NCBI GenBank assembly: GCA_964636705.1
Contig: CAZWUJ010000021.1
Span: 5,141-69,140 of the forward strand
Source of the DNA: VXRJ01 sp964636705
GTDB taxonomy: Bacteria; Acidobacteriota; Vicinamibacteria; Vicinamibacterales; UBA8438
Length of the DNA: 64,000 nucleotides
Direction of reading: 5' to 3'
Each line of letters starts with the position of its first letter. Positions within the stretch are counted from its first letter, which is position 1. This document shows positions 42,230 through 51,333 of the stretch, piece after piece. The translations under genes were made by a program, and so were the position numbers. Below the pieces are notes generated by a model that did no database searches, was not told where the DNA came from, and saw nothing but the letters and a program-made list of their open reading frames with translations.

Positions 42230-44311
42230 ATGGGCTTGCTGGCGCCGTTGTTCCTGCTCGGGGCGGTCGCGCTCGCCGTGCCGATCATCATCCACATGAT
42301 TCAGCGCGAGCGGAAGGAAGAGGTGGAGTTTCCCTCCCTGATGTTCGTCCGGAAGATCCCGTTCCACTCTTTCCGGCGCCAGCGGATCCGCAACTGGTTC
42401 CTCCTCCTGCTCCGGTGCGCCGCGCTCCTCCTGCTGCTCTTCGCCTTCACGCGTCCCTTCTTCCGGGCCGCCGCGATCGCGGCGGTGACCGATGGCGCAC
42501 GCGAAGTCGTCGTGCTGCTCGACCGTTCCTGGAGCATGGGGTACGGCGACCGCTGGGCGGACGCGCAGGCCGCGGCGGTCGAGGTGCTGGACGATCTGGC
42601 GCCGGACGACCAGGCGACGGTGATCCTGTTCGACAGCGGCGCCGAGTCGGGCCAGCGTTCCACCATCGACCGGGCGAGCCTGCGCAGTCTCGTCACGAAC
42701 GCCGAAACGAGTTCCGGCGTCACCCGCTACGGTCCGGCGCTGCAGTTGGCCGAGGGCATCTTCGAGGCGTCGGATCTGCCGCGACTCGAAGCGGTGTTGA
42801 TCAGCGACTTCCAGCGGAGCGGCGTCGAGAGCGCATCCGGGGTGCGCTTCCCCCCGGGAACCGTGCTGACGCCGATTCAGGTGGGAGGCGACGAGGGAGA
42901 CCTCGCGAACGTCAGTGTCGCCGGGGTCCTGTTCCAGCGGGAGTACTTCTCCGGCCGGGAGCGGATTCAGGTGGCGGCCCGCCTGACCAACCGGAACGCC
43001 ACTCCCGTGAGCGGCCTGGATGTCACGCTCGAGATGGAAGGCAGGCCAGTGGAATCGCTGACCGCCGACCTCCCGGAGAGCGGGTCCGTGACAGTCGACT
43101 TCGCCCCGGTGACGCTGGGGGACGAGTCGATGGCCGGCGCGGTGCGTATCGAAGCCGATGCGCTGCCGGCGGATGACGTCTTCTGGTTCGTCGTCTCGCC
43201 GGGCCAGGTCGTGAGGGTGCTCCTCGTAGGCAACGGGCTCGCCGGCGATGAGCATCTCTTCCTGACGCGCGCGCTCGGCATCGGGTCGGAGCCGGCGTTC
43301 GACGTTCGCACCGTGACGGTCGACGCGCTAGCGGCATCCGACTTCGCGGACCGGGAGGTCGTGATCCTCAACGATTCGCGTCCCCCGACAGGGGCAGCCG
43401 GCACCGCCCTTGCGACCTTTGTCGAGAACGGAGGTGGTCTGTTCGTTGTCTCGGGCGAGCGGAGCGCGTGGTCCGCTGCCGCGCCCGACCTGTTGCCGGG
43501 CGCGCTGGGTCCGCCCGCGGATCGCGCCGGCCGTGGCGGCGCGCTCGGCTTCGTCGACTACAGCCACCCGATCTTCGAGGTGTTCAGCGCACCGCGCAGC
43601 GGCGACGTGACCACGACGCGCTTCTTCCGGTACCGCCCGGTTCAGCCGGCCGAAGACGCGGCGGTCCTGGCTCGATTCGACGATGGCAGTCCCGCTCTTG
43701 TCGAGCGGCGCATCGGTAGCGGCGCGGTCCTGCTCTGGGCGTCGACCATCGACACGTTCTGGAACGACTTCGCAAAGAAGCCGGTCTACCTGCCGTGGGT
43801 GCACCGGGTAGTCGAGCATCTGGCGGACTATTCGCCGCCGACGCCGTGGTTCTCGTCCGGGCAGGTGCTGAATCTCGCGGAGCAGGATGTCTCACTCGGC
43901 GACGGAGGCGTCGGTGGAGCGGACTACGTGGTGATGTCGCCCTCCGGCCAGCGGATGCCGGTGGACGTCGGGGGGCGCACGGGCTACATCGATCTTTCGG
44001 AGCAGGGGCTTTACGAGGTGTACGACGCGACCGCGGCCGGCGCGCGTCCACTGTCGGTCGCGGTCAACGTCGACCTCGCCGAGTCGGATCTGACGCCGGT
44101 CGATCCGGAGGAGCTGGCGAGCATGGTCACCGGCCGCGCCGGCGGCAACCGGGCGGACGGAACGGCGGAGCCGGAACGGGTAATCGCGGCGGAGGATCTG
44201 GAACGGCAGCAGTCGATCTGGTGGTATCTGCTGCTGGCGGCGGCGTTGCTGTTTTTCAGCGAGACGCTGGTTTCGAACCGGCTCTCCCGGACTCAACTGA
44301 GCATGGAATAG
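42230..44311 (+). CDS. BatA-type membrane protein with VWA domain
   Basis: The 693-residue protein opens with the BatA N-terminal domain (two membrane helices around MGLLAPLFLLGAVALAVPII and WFLLLLRCAALLLLLFAF, with RQRIRNW between), continues with a VWA domain (VVLLDRSWSMGYGDRW, MIDAS D-x-S-x-S), then CARDB-like and amidotransferase-like segments (VENGGGLFVVSGER), and ends with a membrane helix (SIWWYLLLAAALLFFSETLV). It starts 22 bases after the DUF58 gene. Together with MoxR and DUF58 this resembles Bat-type envelope systems. Confidence 0.88.
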   Translation: MGLLAPLFLLGAVALAVPIIIHMIQRERKEEVEFPSLMFVRKIPFHSFRRQRIRNWFLLLLRCAALLLLLFAFTRPFFRAAAIAAVTDGAREVVVLLDRSWSMGYGDRWADAQAAAVEVLDDLAPDDQATVILFDSGAESGQRSTIDRASLRSLVTNAETSSGVTRYGPALQLAEGIFEASDLPRLEAVLISDFQRSGVESASGVRFPPGTVLTPIQVGGDEGDLANVSVAGVLFQREYFSGRERIQVAARLTNRNATPVSGLDVTLEMEGRPVESLTADLPESGSVTVDFAPVTLGDESMAGAVRIEADALPADDVFWFVVSPGQVVRVLLVGNGLAGDEHLFLTRALGIGSEPAFDVRTVTVDALAASDFADREVVILNDSRPPTGAAGTALATFVENGGGLFVVSGERSAWSAAAPDLLPGALGPPADRAGRGGALGFVDYSHPIFEVFSAPRSGDVTTTRFFRYRPVQPAEDAAVLARFDDGSPALVERRIGSGAVLLWASTIDTFWNDFAKKPVYLPWVHRVVEHLADYSPPTPWFSSGQVLNLAEQDVSLGDGGVGGADYVVMSPSGQRMPVDVGGRTGYIDLSEQGLYEVYDATAAGARPLSVAVNVDLAESDLTPVDPEELASMVTGRAGGNRADGTAEPERVIAAEDLERQQSIWWYLLLAAALLFFSETLVSNRLSRTQLSME

Positions 44312-44397
44312 AAGCACGCGCGCCGGAAACGGAATAAGATGGGAGCTTCCCGGGTCTCAGAATCCGGACGGACCGGCTGAAGACGGAAGGCAAGACG

Positions 44398-47300
44398 ATG
44401 CAGAACGAGCCACTGCTGACCGGCGAACGGGATGAACTGCTCCGCGCTATCCGGCACGTGCGGAACCGGTGGCGCCTTCGGGTCGGATTGCGGAGCGTGG
44501 CGGTGCTCGTGGCGGCCACGCTCGGCACTCTGCTCGCATCGTCGTACGGCCTCGAGCTGATGAAGTTCTCGCCGGGCGCCATCATCGGTTTCCGCATCCT
44601 GACCTATGTCGCCCTGGTGGCCGCCGGTTGGTGGTTCTTCATCCGCCCAATCTCGCGCCGGGTCTCCGACGAGCAGGTTGCCCTTTACCTCGAGGAGCAC
44701 GAGCCGTCCCTGCAGGCGGCGGTGCTGAGCGGGGTCGAAGAGGCACGCAAGGGTACGCGTGAACGCGCCGCGGACCACTCCCCCGAGTTGGTCCGGCGCC
44801 TGATCGAGACCGCCGCCGAGCGGGTGCGCAATGTCGACATGGGTCGCACGGTGGAGCAGCAGCAGTTGCAGCGATCCTCCGGCATGCTCATTGCAGCCGG
44901 CGTCGCGGCGGTATTGCTGTTCGTCTTCGGTCCTGCCTACCTGCGCCACGGACTGTCGGCGCTCCTCACCCCGATGGCGGACGTCGAGGCGTCCAGCCCG
45001 TACCAGATCGAAGTACTGCCGGGCGACGCCACCGTTGCGCGCGGCGCGGATCAGACCATCACGGCCCGCCTGGTGGGCTTCGAGGCGGAAGAGGTCAACC
45101 TCCTGATGCGCGGCGCGGGCACTGGCGACACCTTCGAGCGCCTGCCGTTGATCCCGCTGGAGGACGACGCGGGCGAAACGGTCGCCGGAACGTTCGAGGT
45201 GCTGCTGTTCGACCTGCAGGACGCGGTCGACTATCTGGTCGAATCTACCGGTGTCGAGTCGTCCACCTACACGCTCGATGTACTCGATTTACCGTATGTC
45301 GAACGTCTGGAGCTGGAGTACCACTTCCCTGAGTACACGGGACTGGAACCCCGCCTGGTGGAGGAGGGAGGCGACATCGCGGTGCTGCAGGGGACGGAGG
45401 TGCGCCTGCGCGCCATCCCGACCATGGGTACGGCGGGCGGTCTGCTGATCTTCGATGACGACGACGCGAAGACGATGGACCTGACGCTCGCGGAGGATGG
45501 CTCGCTTACGGGCAGCTTCGTGGTCGAGGAGGAAGGCTTCTACCGGGTCGACCTCGAGGCGCCGGCCGGGGATCTGGTCGCCGCTTCGCCGCAGTACACG
45601 ATAGACGTGCTGACGGATCAGCCCCCATCGGCGATGTTCATCCGCCCGGGTCGCGACACGACCGCGAGCGCGATAGAGGAGGTGTTTGTCGAGGCGCGCG
45701 CCGATGATGACTTCGGCCTCTTCTCGCTCGATTTGGTCTACTCGGTGAACGGCGGGCCGGAGGAGTCGGTCAGCCTGTTCAACAGCGGCGGCGCCGGCGA
45801 CAACGCCCTCAGGGAGGTTTCCGCCGGCCACACGTTCTTCCTGGAGGAACTGGAGCTGGAGCCGGGCGATTTCCTGAGCTACTACGCGCGGGCGACCGAC
45901 CGGAACCTGCTGCAGCAGGACGACGACATCAAGTCGGACCTCTACTTCATACAGATCCGCCGCTACAGCTCCGACTTCCGCCAGCAGCAGTCGCAGGGCG
46001 GGGGTGGCGGTGGAATGGGCGGCGCTGGTGGCGCCGACGCGCGCGAGCTGTCGAAGGCGCAACGGGAGATCATCTCCGCCACCTTCAACCTGATCCGTGA
46101 TCAGGAGGACTACACCGACGAGGAATTCCAGGAGAACGTGGTCTTTCTGACGCTGGCGCAGGGACGGCTGCGCGAGCAGGTGGAGACCCTCATCCGCCGG
46201 ATGAACAGCCGAGTCATGCCCGCGGATCCGGCGTTCCGCACGATTCAGGAGATCCTGCCCCAGGCCGCGGAAGCCATGCGCGAGGCGGAAGACCAGTTGC
46301 AGGAGCAGGATGCCGAGGCCGCCCTGCCGCATGAGCAGCGCTCGCTACAGTTCCTGCAGCGCGCGGAAGAAGCGTATGAAGAGGTGATGGTCACCATGGG
46401 CGGCGGCGGAGGAGGTGGCGGCGGCGGCAACGCCCAGGCCGCCGAGGATCTCGCCGATCTGTTCGAGCTCGAGCTCGACAAGATGCGCAACCAGTACGAG
46501 ACGCTGCAGCGCGGCCAGCAGCAGCAGGCGGACGAGACCATCGACGAGTTGATGGAGCGACTCCGCGAACTGGCCCGGCGGCAGGAGCGCGAAGCGGAGC
46601 GCCAGCGCCGTCGCGCCCGCGGGCAGCAGTCCACGCAGGGTGGCGGTGGCGGCCAGCGCGCCCTCGCCGAGGAGGCGGAGGAAGCCGCCCGGCGGCTCGA
46701 GCGACTCGCCCGGGAGCAGAACTCACCGCAGATGATGGACGCGGCGCGCCGCCTTCAGGAAGCGGCCGACGCGATGCGGCGCGCCGCCGCCAACGACGAC
46801 AACCTCGGGTTCTCGGAGGCGGGTACCGCGCTCGACCGCCTGCGCGAGGTCCAGGATCGGCTCGGCGACGAGCAGCGGGGCCGGCTGGAGCGGGACATTC
46901 AGGAGCAGTTGCAGCGGGCGAACCGGCTGGCCGATCAGCAGCGCGAGATGCAGGGCGAAGTAGCGGAGTTCCCCGGCCTTCCGGACGAGGATCGCGCCGA
47001 CTCGCTCCGGCGCATGCTGGAGCAGAAGACAGCGATGGAAGAAGAGGTGGCCGACCTGGAGCGGTCGATCGATTCCACCTCGGCCGAGTTCCGCCGCGAC
47101 GAGCGCGACGCTTCGCGCGAGTTGCAGGAGGCGGCGGCAAGCATCCGCGACAACAAGCTGAAGGAGAAGATCCGCTACTCGCGGGGCCTGGTCCGGAGCC
47201 GTCCGGGCGAGACCGCGAACGCCTTCGAATCGGAGATCGGCGGCGATATCGAGGAGCTTGCGGAGATGCTAGAGGAGGCGGCCGCCGCCGTGGGTCGCTC

Positions 47301-47982
47301 AGAGGGCGACCGGATGGCGCAGGCGCTGGAACAGACGCGCGACCTGATGCGCAGCCTGGAGTCGCTCGACCACCGGATGTGGCAGGAAGGCCAGGACGGC
47401 GAGCAGGCACAACCCGGAGAGGGCCAGGAAGGTCAGCAGGGACAGCAGGCGCAGCAGGGCCAGTCGGGCCAGCAGGGTGGTCAGCAGGGACAGCAGGGCG
47501 GCCAGCCGGGCCAGGGTGACAGTCCGGGCTCGCAGCCGGGCGGTGTCGACGGCCAGCCGGGTGGCGGAAACGCGTTCGGCGGCGTCTGGGGCGGCTACGG
47601 CTGGGGTGATCGCAGGCCGGGAACGACCGTCTGGGAACCCGGCGACGTCCGCCAGTGGAGCCGCGAGTACGCGCAGCGTGCCGGCGAAATGGAAGGGTTG
47701 CGCCGTCTGCTCAACGAGGAGCAGTTCGAGGTAGGCGATCTGGATGCGATCATCCAGCGCATGCGCGAACTCGACGACTTGCGCCGCTACCAGGATCCCG
47801 AGACGATCGCGCAACTCCAGGCGTTCGTGCTCGAAGAGCTGAAGCGCTTCGAGTACCGCCTCCGCCGGGAAATCACCGAGGAGAACGAGGAACTCTTCCT
47901 CGCCGGCAACGAGGAAATGCCGGACAGCTTCCGCGACCTGGTCGAGGAGTACTTCCGTTCACTGTCGGAGGACGACGACTAG
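44398..47982 (+). CDS. Large DUF4175-type membrane protein with coiled coil
   Basis: The 1194-residue protein has two N-terminal membrane helices (SVAVLVAATLGTLLASSYG; ILTYVALVAAGWWFFI), one more at 165-180 and a beta-sandwich region (ITARLVGFEAEEVNLLMRG), then from about residue 560 an almost entirely helical, charged coiled coil (EELERDI... patterns, many E, R, Q). Residues 1000-1060 are a glutamine/glycine-rich tract (GQQGQQAQQGQSGQQGGQQG). DUF4175 family members show this layout. It closes the operon, and its stop abuts the convergent DUF4097 gene. Confidence 0.85.
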   Translation: MQNEPLLTGERDELLRAIRHVRNRWRLRVGLRSVAVLVAATLGTLLASSYGLELMKFSPGAIIGFRILTYVALVAAGWWFFIRPISRRVSDEQVALYLEEHEPSLQAAVLSGVEEARKGTRERAADHSPELVRRLIETAAERVRNVDMGRTVEQQQLQRSSGMLIAAGVAAVLLFVFGPAYLRHGLSALLTPMADVEASSPYQIEVLPGDATVARGADQTITARLVGFEAEEVNLLMRGAGTGDTFERLPLIPLEDDAGETVAGTFEVLLFDLQDAVDYLVESTGVESSTYTLDVLDLPYVERLELEYHFPEYTGLEPRLVEEGGDIAVLQGTEVRLRAIPTMGTAGGLLIFDDDDAKTMDLTLAEDGSLTGSFVVEEEGFYRVDLEAPAGDLVAASPQYTIDVLTDQPPSAMFIRPGRDTTASAIEEVFVEARADDDFGLFSLDLVYSVNGGPEESVSLFNSGGAGDNALREVSAGHTFFLEELELEPGDFLSYYARATDRNLLQQDDDIKSDLYFIQIRRYSSDFRQQQSQGGGGGGMGGAGGADARELSKAQREIISATFNLIRDQEDYTDEEFQENVVFLTLAQGRLREQVETLIRRMNSRVMPADPAFRTIQEILPQAAEAMREAEDQLQEQDAEAALPHEQRSLQFLQRAEEAYEEVMVTMGGGGGGGGGGNAQAAEDLADLFELELDKMRNQYETLQRGQQQQADETIDELMERLRELARRQEREAERQRRRARGQQSTQGGGGGQRALAEEAEEAARRLERLAREQNSPQMMDAARRLQEAADAMRRAAANDDNLGFSEAGTALDRLREVQDRLGDEQRGRLERDIQEQLQRANRLADQQREMQGEVAEFPGLPDEDRADSLRRMLEQKTAMEEEVADLERSIDSTSAEFRRDERDASRELQEAAASIRDNKLKEKIRYSRGLVRSRPGETANAFESEIGGDIEELAEMLEEAAAAVGRSEGDRMAQALEQTRDLMRSLESLDHRMWQEGQDGEQAQPGEGQEGQQGQQAQQGQSGQQGGQQGQQGGQPGQGDSPGSQPGGVDGQPGGGNAFGGVWGGYGWGDRRPGTTVWEPGDVRQWSREYAQRAGEMEGLRRLLNEEQFEVGDLDAIIQRMRELDDLRRYQDPETIAQLQAFVLEELKRFEYRLRREITEENEELFLAGNEEMPDSFRDLVEEYFRSLSEDDD

Positions 47983-48873
47983 TCACTGTGCCGCCAGAAG
48001 GCGGATGGACCCGTTCCGGGTCTTGAGCAGCAGGCTGCGGCCGCCGTCTCCCAGCCGGCCCGCCAGGTGATCGCGTTCGTCCGTATGGGCGTCGAGCGGA
48101 AGATCGGTGCGGACGGAGCCGCGATTGGTGCGTAGCGACACGTCGGCGTCGGCGGTTTCCGGGACCCTGACCGTCACGCTGCCGTTGCGCGTCTCGAACG
48201 TGGAGTCGCCGGTCCAGTCTGTCCCGCCCAGGGTGGCCCTGACGCTGCCGTTGCGCGTACGGGCCCGCGCATGACCGCCTGCCTCCACGCGAATACGGCC
48301 GTTGCGAGTAACGATGTCCGCGTTGCCGTCGGCCATCACCGCGACGCCACCGTTGCGCGTAACGACCCGCGCGTCGCCGGCGATGCCGGTCAACGAGACG
48401 GAGCCGTTCCTTGTCTCGACCTCCACGTTGCCGCCGAGGCCGTCTGCTGAGACACTGCCGTTCCGGGAACGTGCTACCAGGTCGACGTCCGGCGGGATGG
48501 CAACCGAGAAGTCGATACGCGGGGATCGCCCGAACCAGGAACGCGGCCACCAATCTCGTTCGGGATAGATCGCCTCGATAGTGACGCCGTCGGCATGCTC
48601 CGTCACTTCGATGCGGATGCCGTCAGCGTCGTGGCCGCGCCGTTCGCCGCGCACCTCGACTTGACCGCTCGAGGACGGCTCGGCCGTGATCCGGCCGTTG
48701 CGTCCGATGATCTCCAATTGCTGCCCGGGGCTGAGTTCACCCTCCCACGTGAAGGGCTCGCCGGAGGCCGCTTCCTGCGCGCTGAGCGAGGACGTGAGCA
48801 GTACCGTGTTCCCGCAAGCCGTCGTGGTGGCGACGACGATCCCGACGAGCGCCAACCTGAGCATCCAATGCAT
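47983..48873 (-). CDS. DUF4097-type lipoprotein of beta-strand repeats
   Basis: The 296-residue protein has a lipoprotein signal (VGIVVATTTACGNT) and a body of about nine repeats with the motif R-N-G-[SGR]-[VI] every 18-25 residues (SRNGSVSADG, ETRNGSVSLT, VTRNGGVAVM, RTRNGSVRATL, KTRNGSIRLL). This is the DUF4097/adhesin-like solenoid. The repeats are clear at the DNA level too. Function is unknown; such proteins are usually periplasmic or outer-membrane attached. It converges with the DUF4175 gene with no spacer. Confidence 0.85.
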   Translation of the reverse strand: MHWMLRLALVGIVVATTTACGNTVLLTSSLSAQEAASGEPFTWEGELSPGQQLEIIGRNGRITAEPSSSGQVEVRGERRGHDADGIRIEVTEHADGVTIEAIYPERDWWPRSWFGRSPRIDFSVAIPPDVDLVARSRNGSVSADGLGGNVEVETRNGSVSLTGIAGDARVVTRNGGVAVMADGNADIVTRNGRIRVEAGGHARARTRNGSVRATLGGTDWTGDSTFETRNGSVTVRVPETADADVSLRTNRGSVRTDLPLDAHTDERDHLAGRLGDGGRSLLLKTRNGSIRLLAAQ

Positions 48874-48991
48874 CGGCTTCCCCCTCCTTCTGCGACAGCG
48901 CCATCGCTCTGTTGGACGGGCGGCGGCGCGACGAGGTTCCCGGCCGATGCCCTTACGTCAAGGCGGCGCCGCGCGAGCCGTTCTCACTGCG

Positions 48992-49591
48992 CTACGCCAA
49001 GACGCGGGCGAGCCATCCTCCGATGTCCCGCACCTCCTCCGCGCACACGGTGTGCGGCACCGGATATTCGCGGTACTCCACCTCGTAGCCCATGGACGTC
49101 AGGAGGTCCCGCGCCCCGTGCGCCAATCCCACCGGCACCATCGGGTCGTCCGTCCCATGCCCCTGAAACAAAGGCACACCCCGGTTCGCCTCCGACGCCT
49201 CCGCCTCCAGTGTTTCGTGCAGTACCAGGTAGCCCGACAGGCACATCACGCCGGCCAGCCGCGCCGGATGGCGCAACGCGGTAAACAGCGCCATCGCGCC
49301 GCCCTGCGAAAAGCCCGCCAGGACGATCCTCCCCTCCGGCACTCCGCGTTCCACCTCACGCGCAATCAAGTGACGGACGCGCTCTGCCGACGCCCGGATC
49401 CCGGTCTCGTCCTGATCCCGCGGCCCGAAGCCCCGGATGTCGTACCACGCCGGCATCACCCACCCCTGGTTGATGGTCACCGGCATCCGGGGAGCGTTCG
49501 GAAAGACATAGCGGACACGCAACTCCGCCGGCAGTCCCAGTTCCGGCGGGATGCCATAGAAGTCGCGCGCATCCGCCCCGAGTCCGTGCAT
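48992..49591 (-). CDS. Carboxylesterase/phospholipase of the alpha/beta hydrolase family
   Basis: The enzyme has the nucleophile motif GFSQGGAMAL, Asp in QGHGTDDPMVP and His in YPVPHTVCAEE, matching the EstA/lysophospholipase-like group. Using the ATG at 49591 the protein is 199 residues and starts at MHGLGADARDFYGI, which is in the middle of the usual first strand. The same frame continues upstream for 24 sense codons (LLDTLEVDPPGRPGASVIW) that fit the family N terminus, but the only start there is a CTG at 49663 just after a stop. The enzyme may start at that CTG. Confidence 0.85.
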   Translation of the reverse strand: MHGLGADARDFYGIPPELGLPAELRVRYVFPNAPRMPVTINQGWVMPAWYDIRGFGPRDQDETGIRASAERVRHLIAREVERGVPEGRIVLAGFSQGGAMALFTALRHPARLAGVMCLSGYLVLHETLEAEASEANRGVPLFQGHGTDDPMVPVGLAHGARDLLTSMGYEVEYREYPVPHTVCAEEVRDIGGWLARVLA

Positions 49592-49692
49592 CCAGATGAC
49601 GGAGGCGCCGGGCCGGCCCGGTGGGTCGACTTCCAGCGTGTCGAGCAGCGGCGCGGCAGGCAGCGGTCAGTCCGTGCAGTCGATAGCGACCG

Positions 49693-50532
49693 CTAGTTCG
49701 TCATCGCATGAACGACGGTGTTGATCCCGACCGCATAGGCCTTGACGGAGAAGCGGTAGAAGAACTCGTAGTCCTCCCCCTCGCGCTCCCAGCCGTCCGC
49801 GATGTCGGTGTTGTGACTCATCAGCACCATCAGCCGGCCGTTGGTGTCGGCGATGCCACGGAAGTGCACCTCGTCGCTCCGCATGCCGCGTTCCGACGTC
49901 GTCGCCCCGCCGCTCCGCCGCCAGTGCTGGATGGACGGAATCTGCGGGATCTCGTCCACCTCGTACTGCACGCTGCGGATCGGATGGTCGTCGGGGATAT
50001 CGAAGACCGGGTAGTTGCCCGGGGGCAGCACCTTGCCGATCTCACCGAGCCACTGCTCCCAGGCGTACGGGCCCCAGAAGTCGTCCACCCAGAGGAAGCC
50101 CCCCTTCAACAGATAGTCGCGCAGGCGATCCGCTTCGAGCGGGCTCAGATAGATCGTCCCGACATCGGACATGAAGATGAACGGATAGTTGAACAGCTCG
50201 TCGTCGGTCAGCCGCACGACAATGTGATCCGGCTCGTTGCGATGGTCGAACCCGACGTGCGTCGTCGTCATTTCCGACAGCCGGATCATGAGATTCTGAT
50301 CGGCCCACGGGTAGTCGGTATACCAGCCCTGGCCGCCCGGCTCGCGGCGATCGCTGTCGTACAGGACCCGCGAGAAAGTGAACGCGCGGTGCGTGGGCGT
50401 CGCTTCCGGGAACTTTGGCGGCATGCGGTACCAGCCGCCCCGCCAGCCACGCTGGGCGAGGAGATCCGATCCCCCGACCAACGTGAGCGCGATCGCCGCG
50501 AGCCCCAACGCCGCCGCCAGCCTCCAGCGCAT
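49693..50532 (-). CDS. DUF4159 protein (third copy), exported
   Basis: The 279-residue protein has a signal peptide (LGLAAIALTLVGGSDLLAQ) and the DUF4159 domain: FTFSRVLYDSDRREPGGQGW, TDYPWADQNLMIRLSEMT, EADRLRDYLLKGGFLWVDDF, DIPDDHPIRSVQYEVDEIPQ, LMVLMSHNTDIADGWEREGE. It is separated from the other two copies by the DUF4097 and esterase genes, and lies on the opposite strand. Function is unknown. Confidence 0.85.
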   Translation of the reverse strand: MRWRLAAALGLAAIALTLVGGSDLLAQRGWRGGWYRMPPKFPEATPTHRAFTFSRVLYDSDRREPGGQGWYTDYPWADQNLMIRLSEMTTTHVGFDHRNEPDHIVVRLTDDELFNYPFIFMSDVGTIYLSPLEADRLRDYLLKGGFLWVDDFWGPYAWEQWLGEIGKVLPPGNYPVFDIPDDHPIRSVQYEVDEIPQIPSIQHWRRSGGATTSERGMRSDEVHFRGIADTNGRLMVLMSHNTDIADGWEREGEDYEFFYRFSVKAYAVGINTVVHAMTN

Positions 50533-50619
50533 GTGGCTTCCCTCCCTGCGTAATCGGCATCATACTCCACTCGCGGACCGTCAACCGCTTCGCGGCACGC
50601 AGGCGGGACGGCCGAACGT

Positions 50620-50629
50620 GATATATATC
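50620..50629. promoter_or_regulatory. AT-rich palindrome before vapBC
   Basis: GATATATATC is a perfect 10-bp palindrome 31 bases before the vapB start, in an AT-rich patch that also holds GGATATTACAT. It could be the promoter -10 region or a VapB operator. Too short to be sure. Confidence 0.3.
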
Positions 50630-50659
50630 TTGGGATATTACATGCTGGGAGTGTGACGC

Positions 50660-50902
50660 ATGAAGTCCGTGCCCGAGTATCGAGGTGTCGCCAAGGTCTT
50701 TTGGAGTGGACGCAGTCAGGCCGTGCGCCTACCAGCCGCGTGCCGTTTCGAGACAACGGAAGTCGAGATCGTCAAGGAAGGCGACCAGTTGACATTGCGC
50801 CCGCGCGGCAAGGACTGGCGCACGTACTTCAGTGCCCGATCGCGCGGTTCCCTGCCGGTGCGGGAAGACCTGCCGCTCGACAAACGGGAACGAGTGCGCT
50901 GA
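50660..50902 (+). CDS. vapB: VapB-type AbrB-fold antitoxin
   Basis: The 80-residue protein has the swapped-hairpin AbrB pattern AKVFWSGRSQAVRLPAACRF, then VEIVKEGDQLTLRPRG. The C-terminal tail (WRTYFSARSRGSLPVREDLP) should enter the toxin. It overlaps the toxin start by one base. It is of a different DNA-binding class from the vapB genes at 17.9 and 63.2 kb. Confidence 0.88.
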   Translation: MKSVPEYRGVAKVFWSGRSQAVRLPAACRFETTEVEIVKEGDQLTLRPRGKDWRTYFSARSRGSLPVREDLPLDKRERVR

Positions 50903-51312
50903 TGTTCATGCTGGACACCAACATCTGCATCTATGTCATCAACGAGCGCGACAGCGGCCTGCTCGAGCGCTTCGAAGCGGGCGCCGGCAGCATCTGCATT
51001 TCCGCTATCACCTGGGCCGAACTCTGCTATGGCGTCGAGCATTCTGCCCAGCGCCGCCGGAACACGCGGGAACTCGAGGAGTTTCAGAGAAACCTCGACA
51101 TCGTGCCGTTCGACCGATCGGCGGGCCGCCACTACGGCGAGATCCGCGAAGCGCTTGTCCGGCGCGGACAATCGATCACGGCGAACGACCTGCTGATCGC
51201 CGCGCATGCCCGAAGCATGAACGCGATTCTCGTCACCAACGATGAGCGGCACTTCCGACGCGTGCCGAGACTGAAAGTGGAAAACTGGCTTGAGGGTCGG
51301 GTCGTGCGGTGA
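50902..51312 (+). CDS. vapC: VapC-type PIN-domain toxin
   Basis: The 136-residue PIN-domain ribonuclease starts MFMLDTNICIYVINERDSG (first Asp), with SAITWAELCYGVEHS (Glu), SITANDLLIAAHARSMNAIL (Asp) and VTNDERHFRRVPRLKVENW (last Asp). This is the VapC group that cleaves initiator tRNA in enterobacteria, although the target here is unknown. The ATG at 50902 overlaps the vapB stop. Confidence 0.93.
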   Translation: MFMLDTNICIYVINERDSGLLERFEAGAGSICISAITWAELCYGVEHSAQRRRNTRELEEFQRNLDIVPFDRSAGRHYGEIREALVRRGQSITANDLLIAAHARSMNAILVTNDERHFRRVPRLKVENWLEGRVVR

Positions 51313-51333
51313 CCGCTTCGGCACGCCGAGCGA

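Noticed and set aside
46000..47600. Tandem repeat or CRISPR-like array in the DUF4175 gene
   Set aside because: The repetition is glutamine/glycine and Glu/Arg codon bias in a coiled coil, with no regular spacer-repeat unit.
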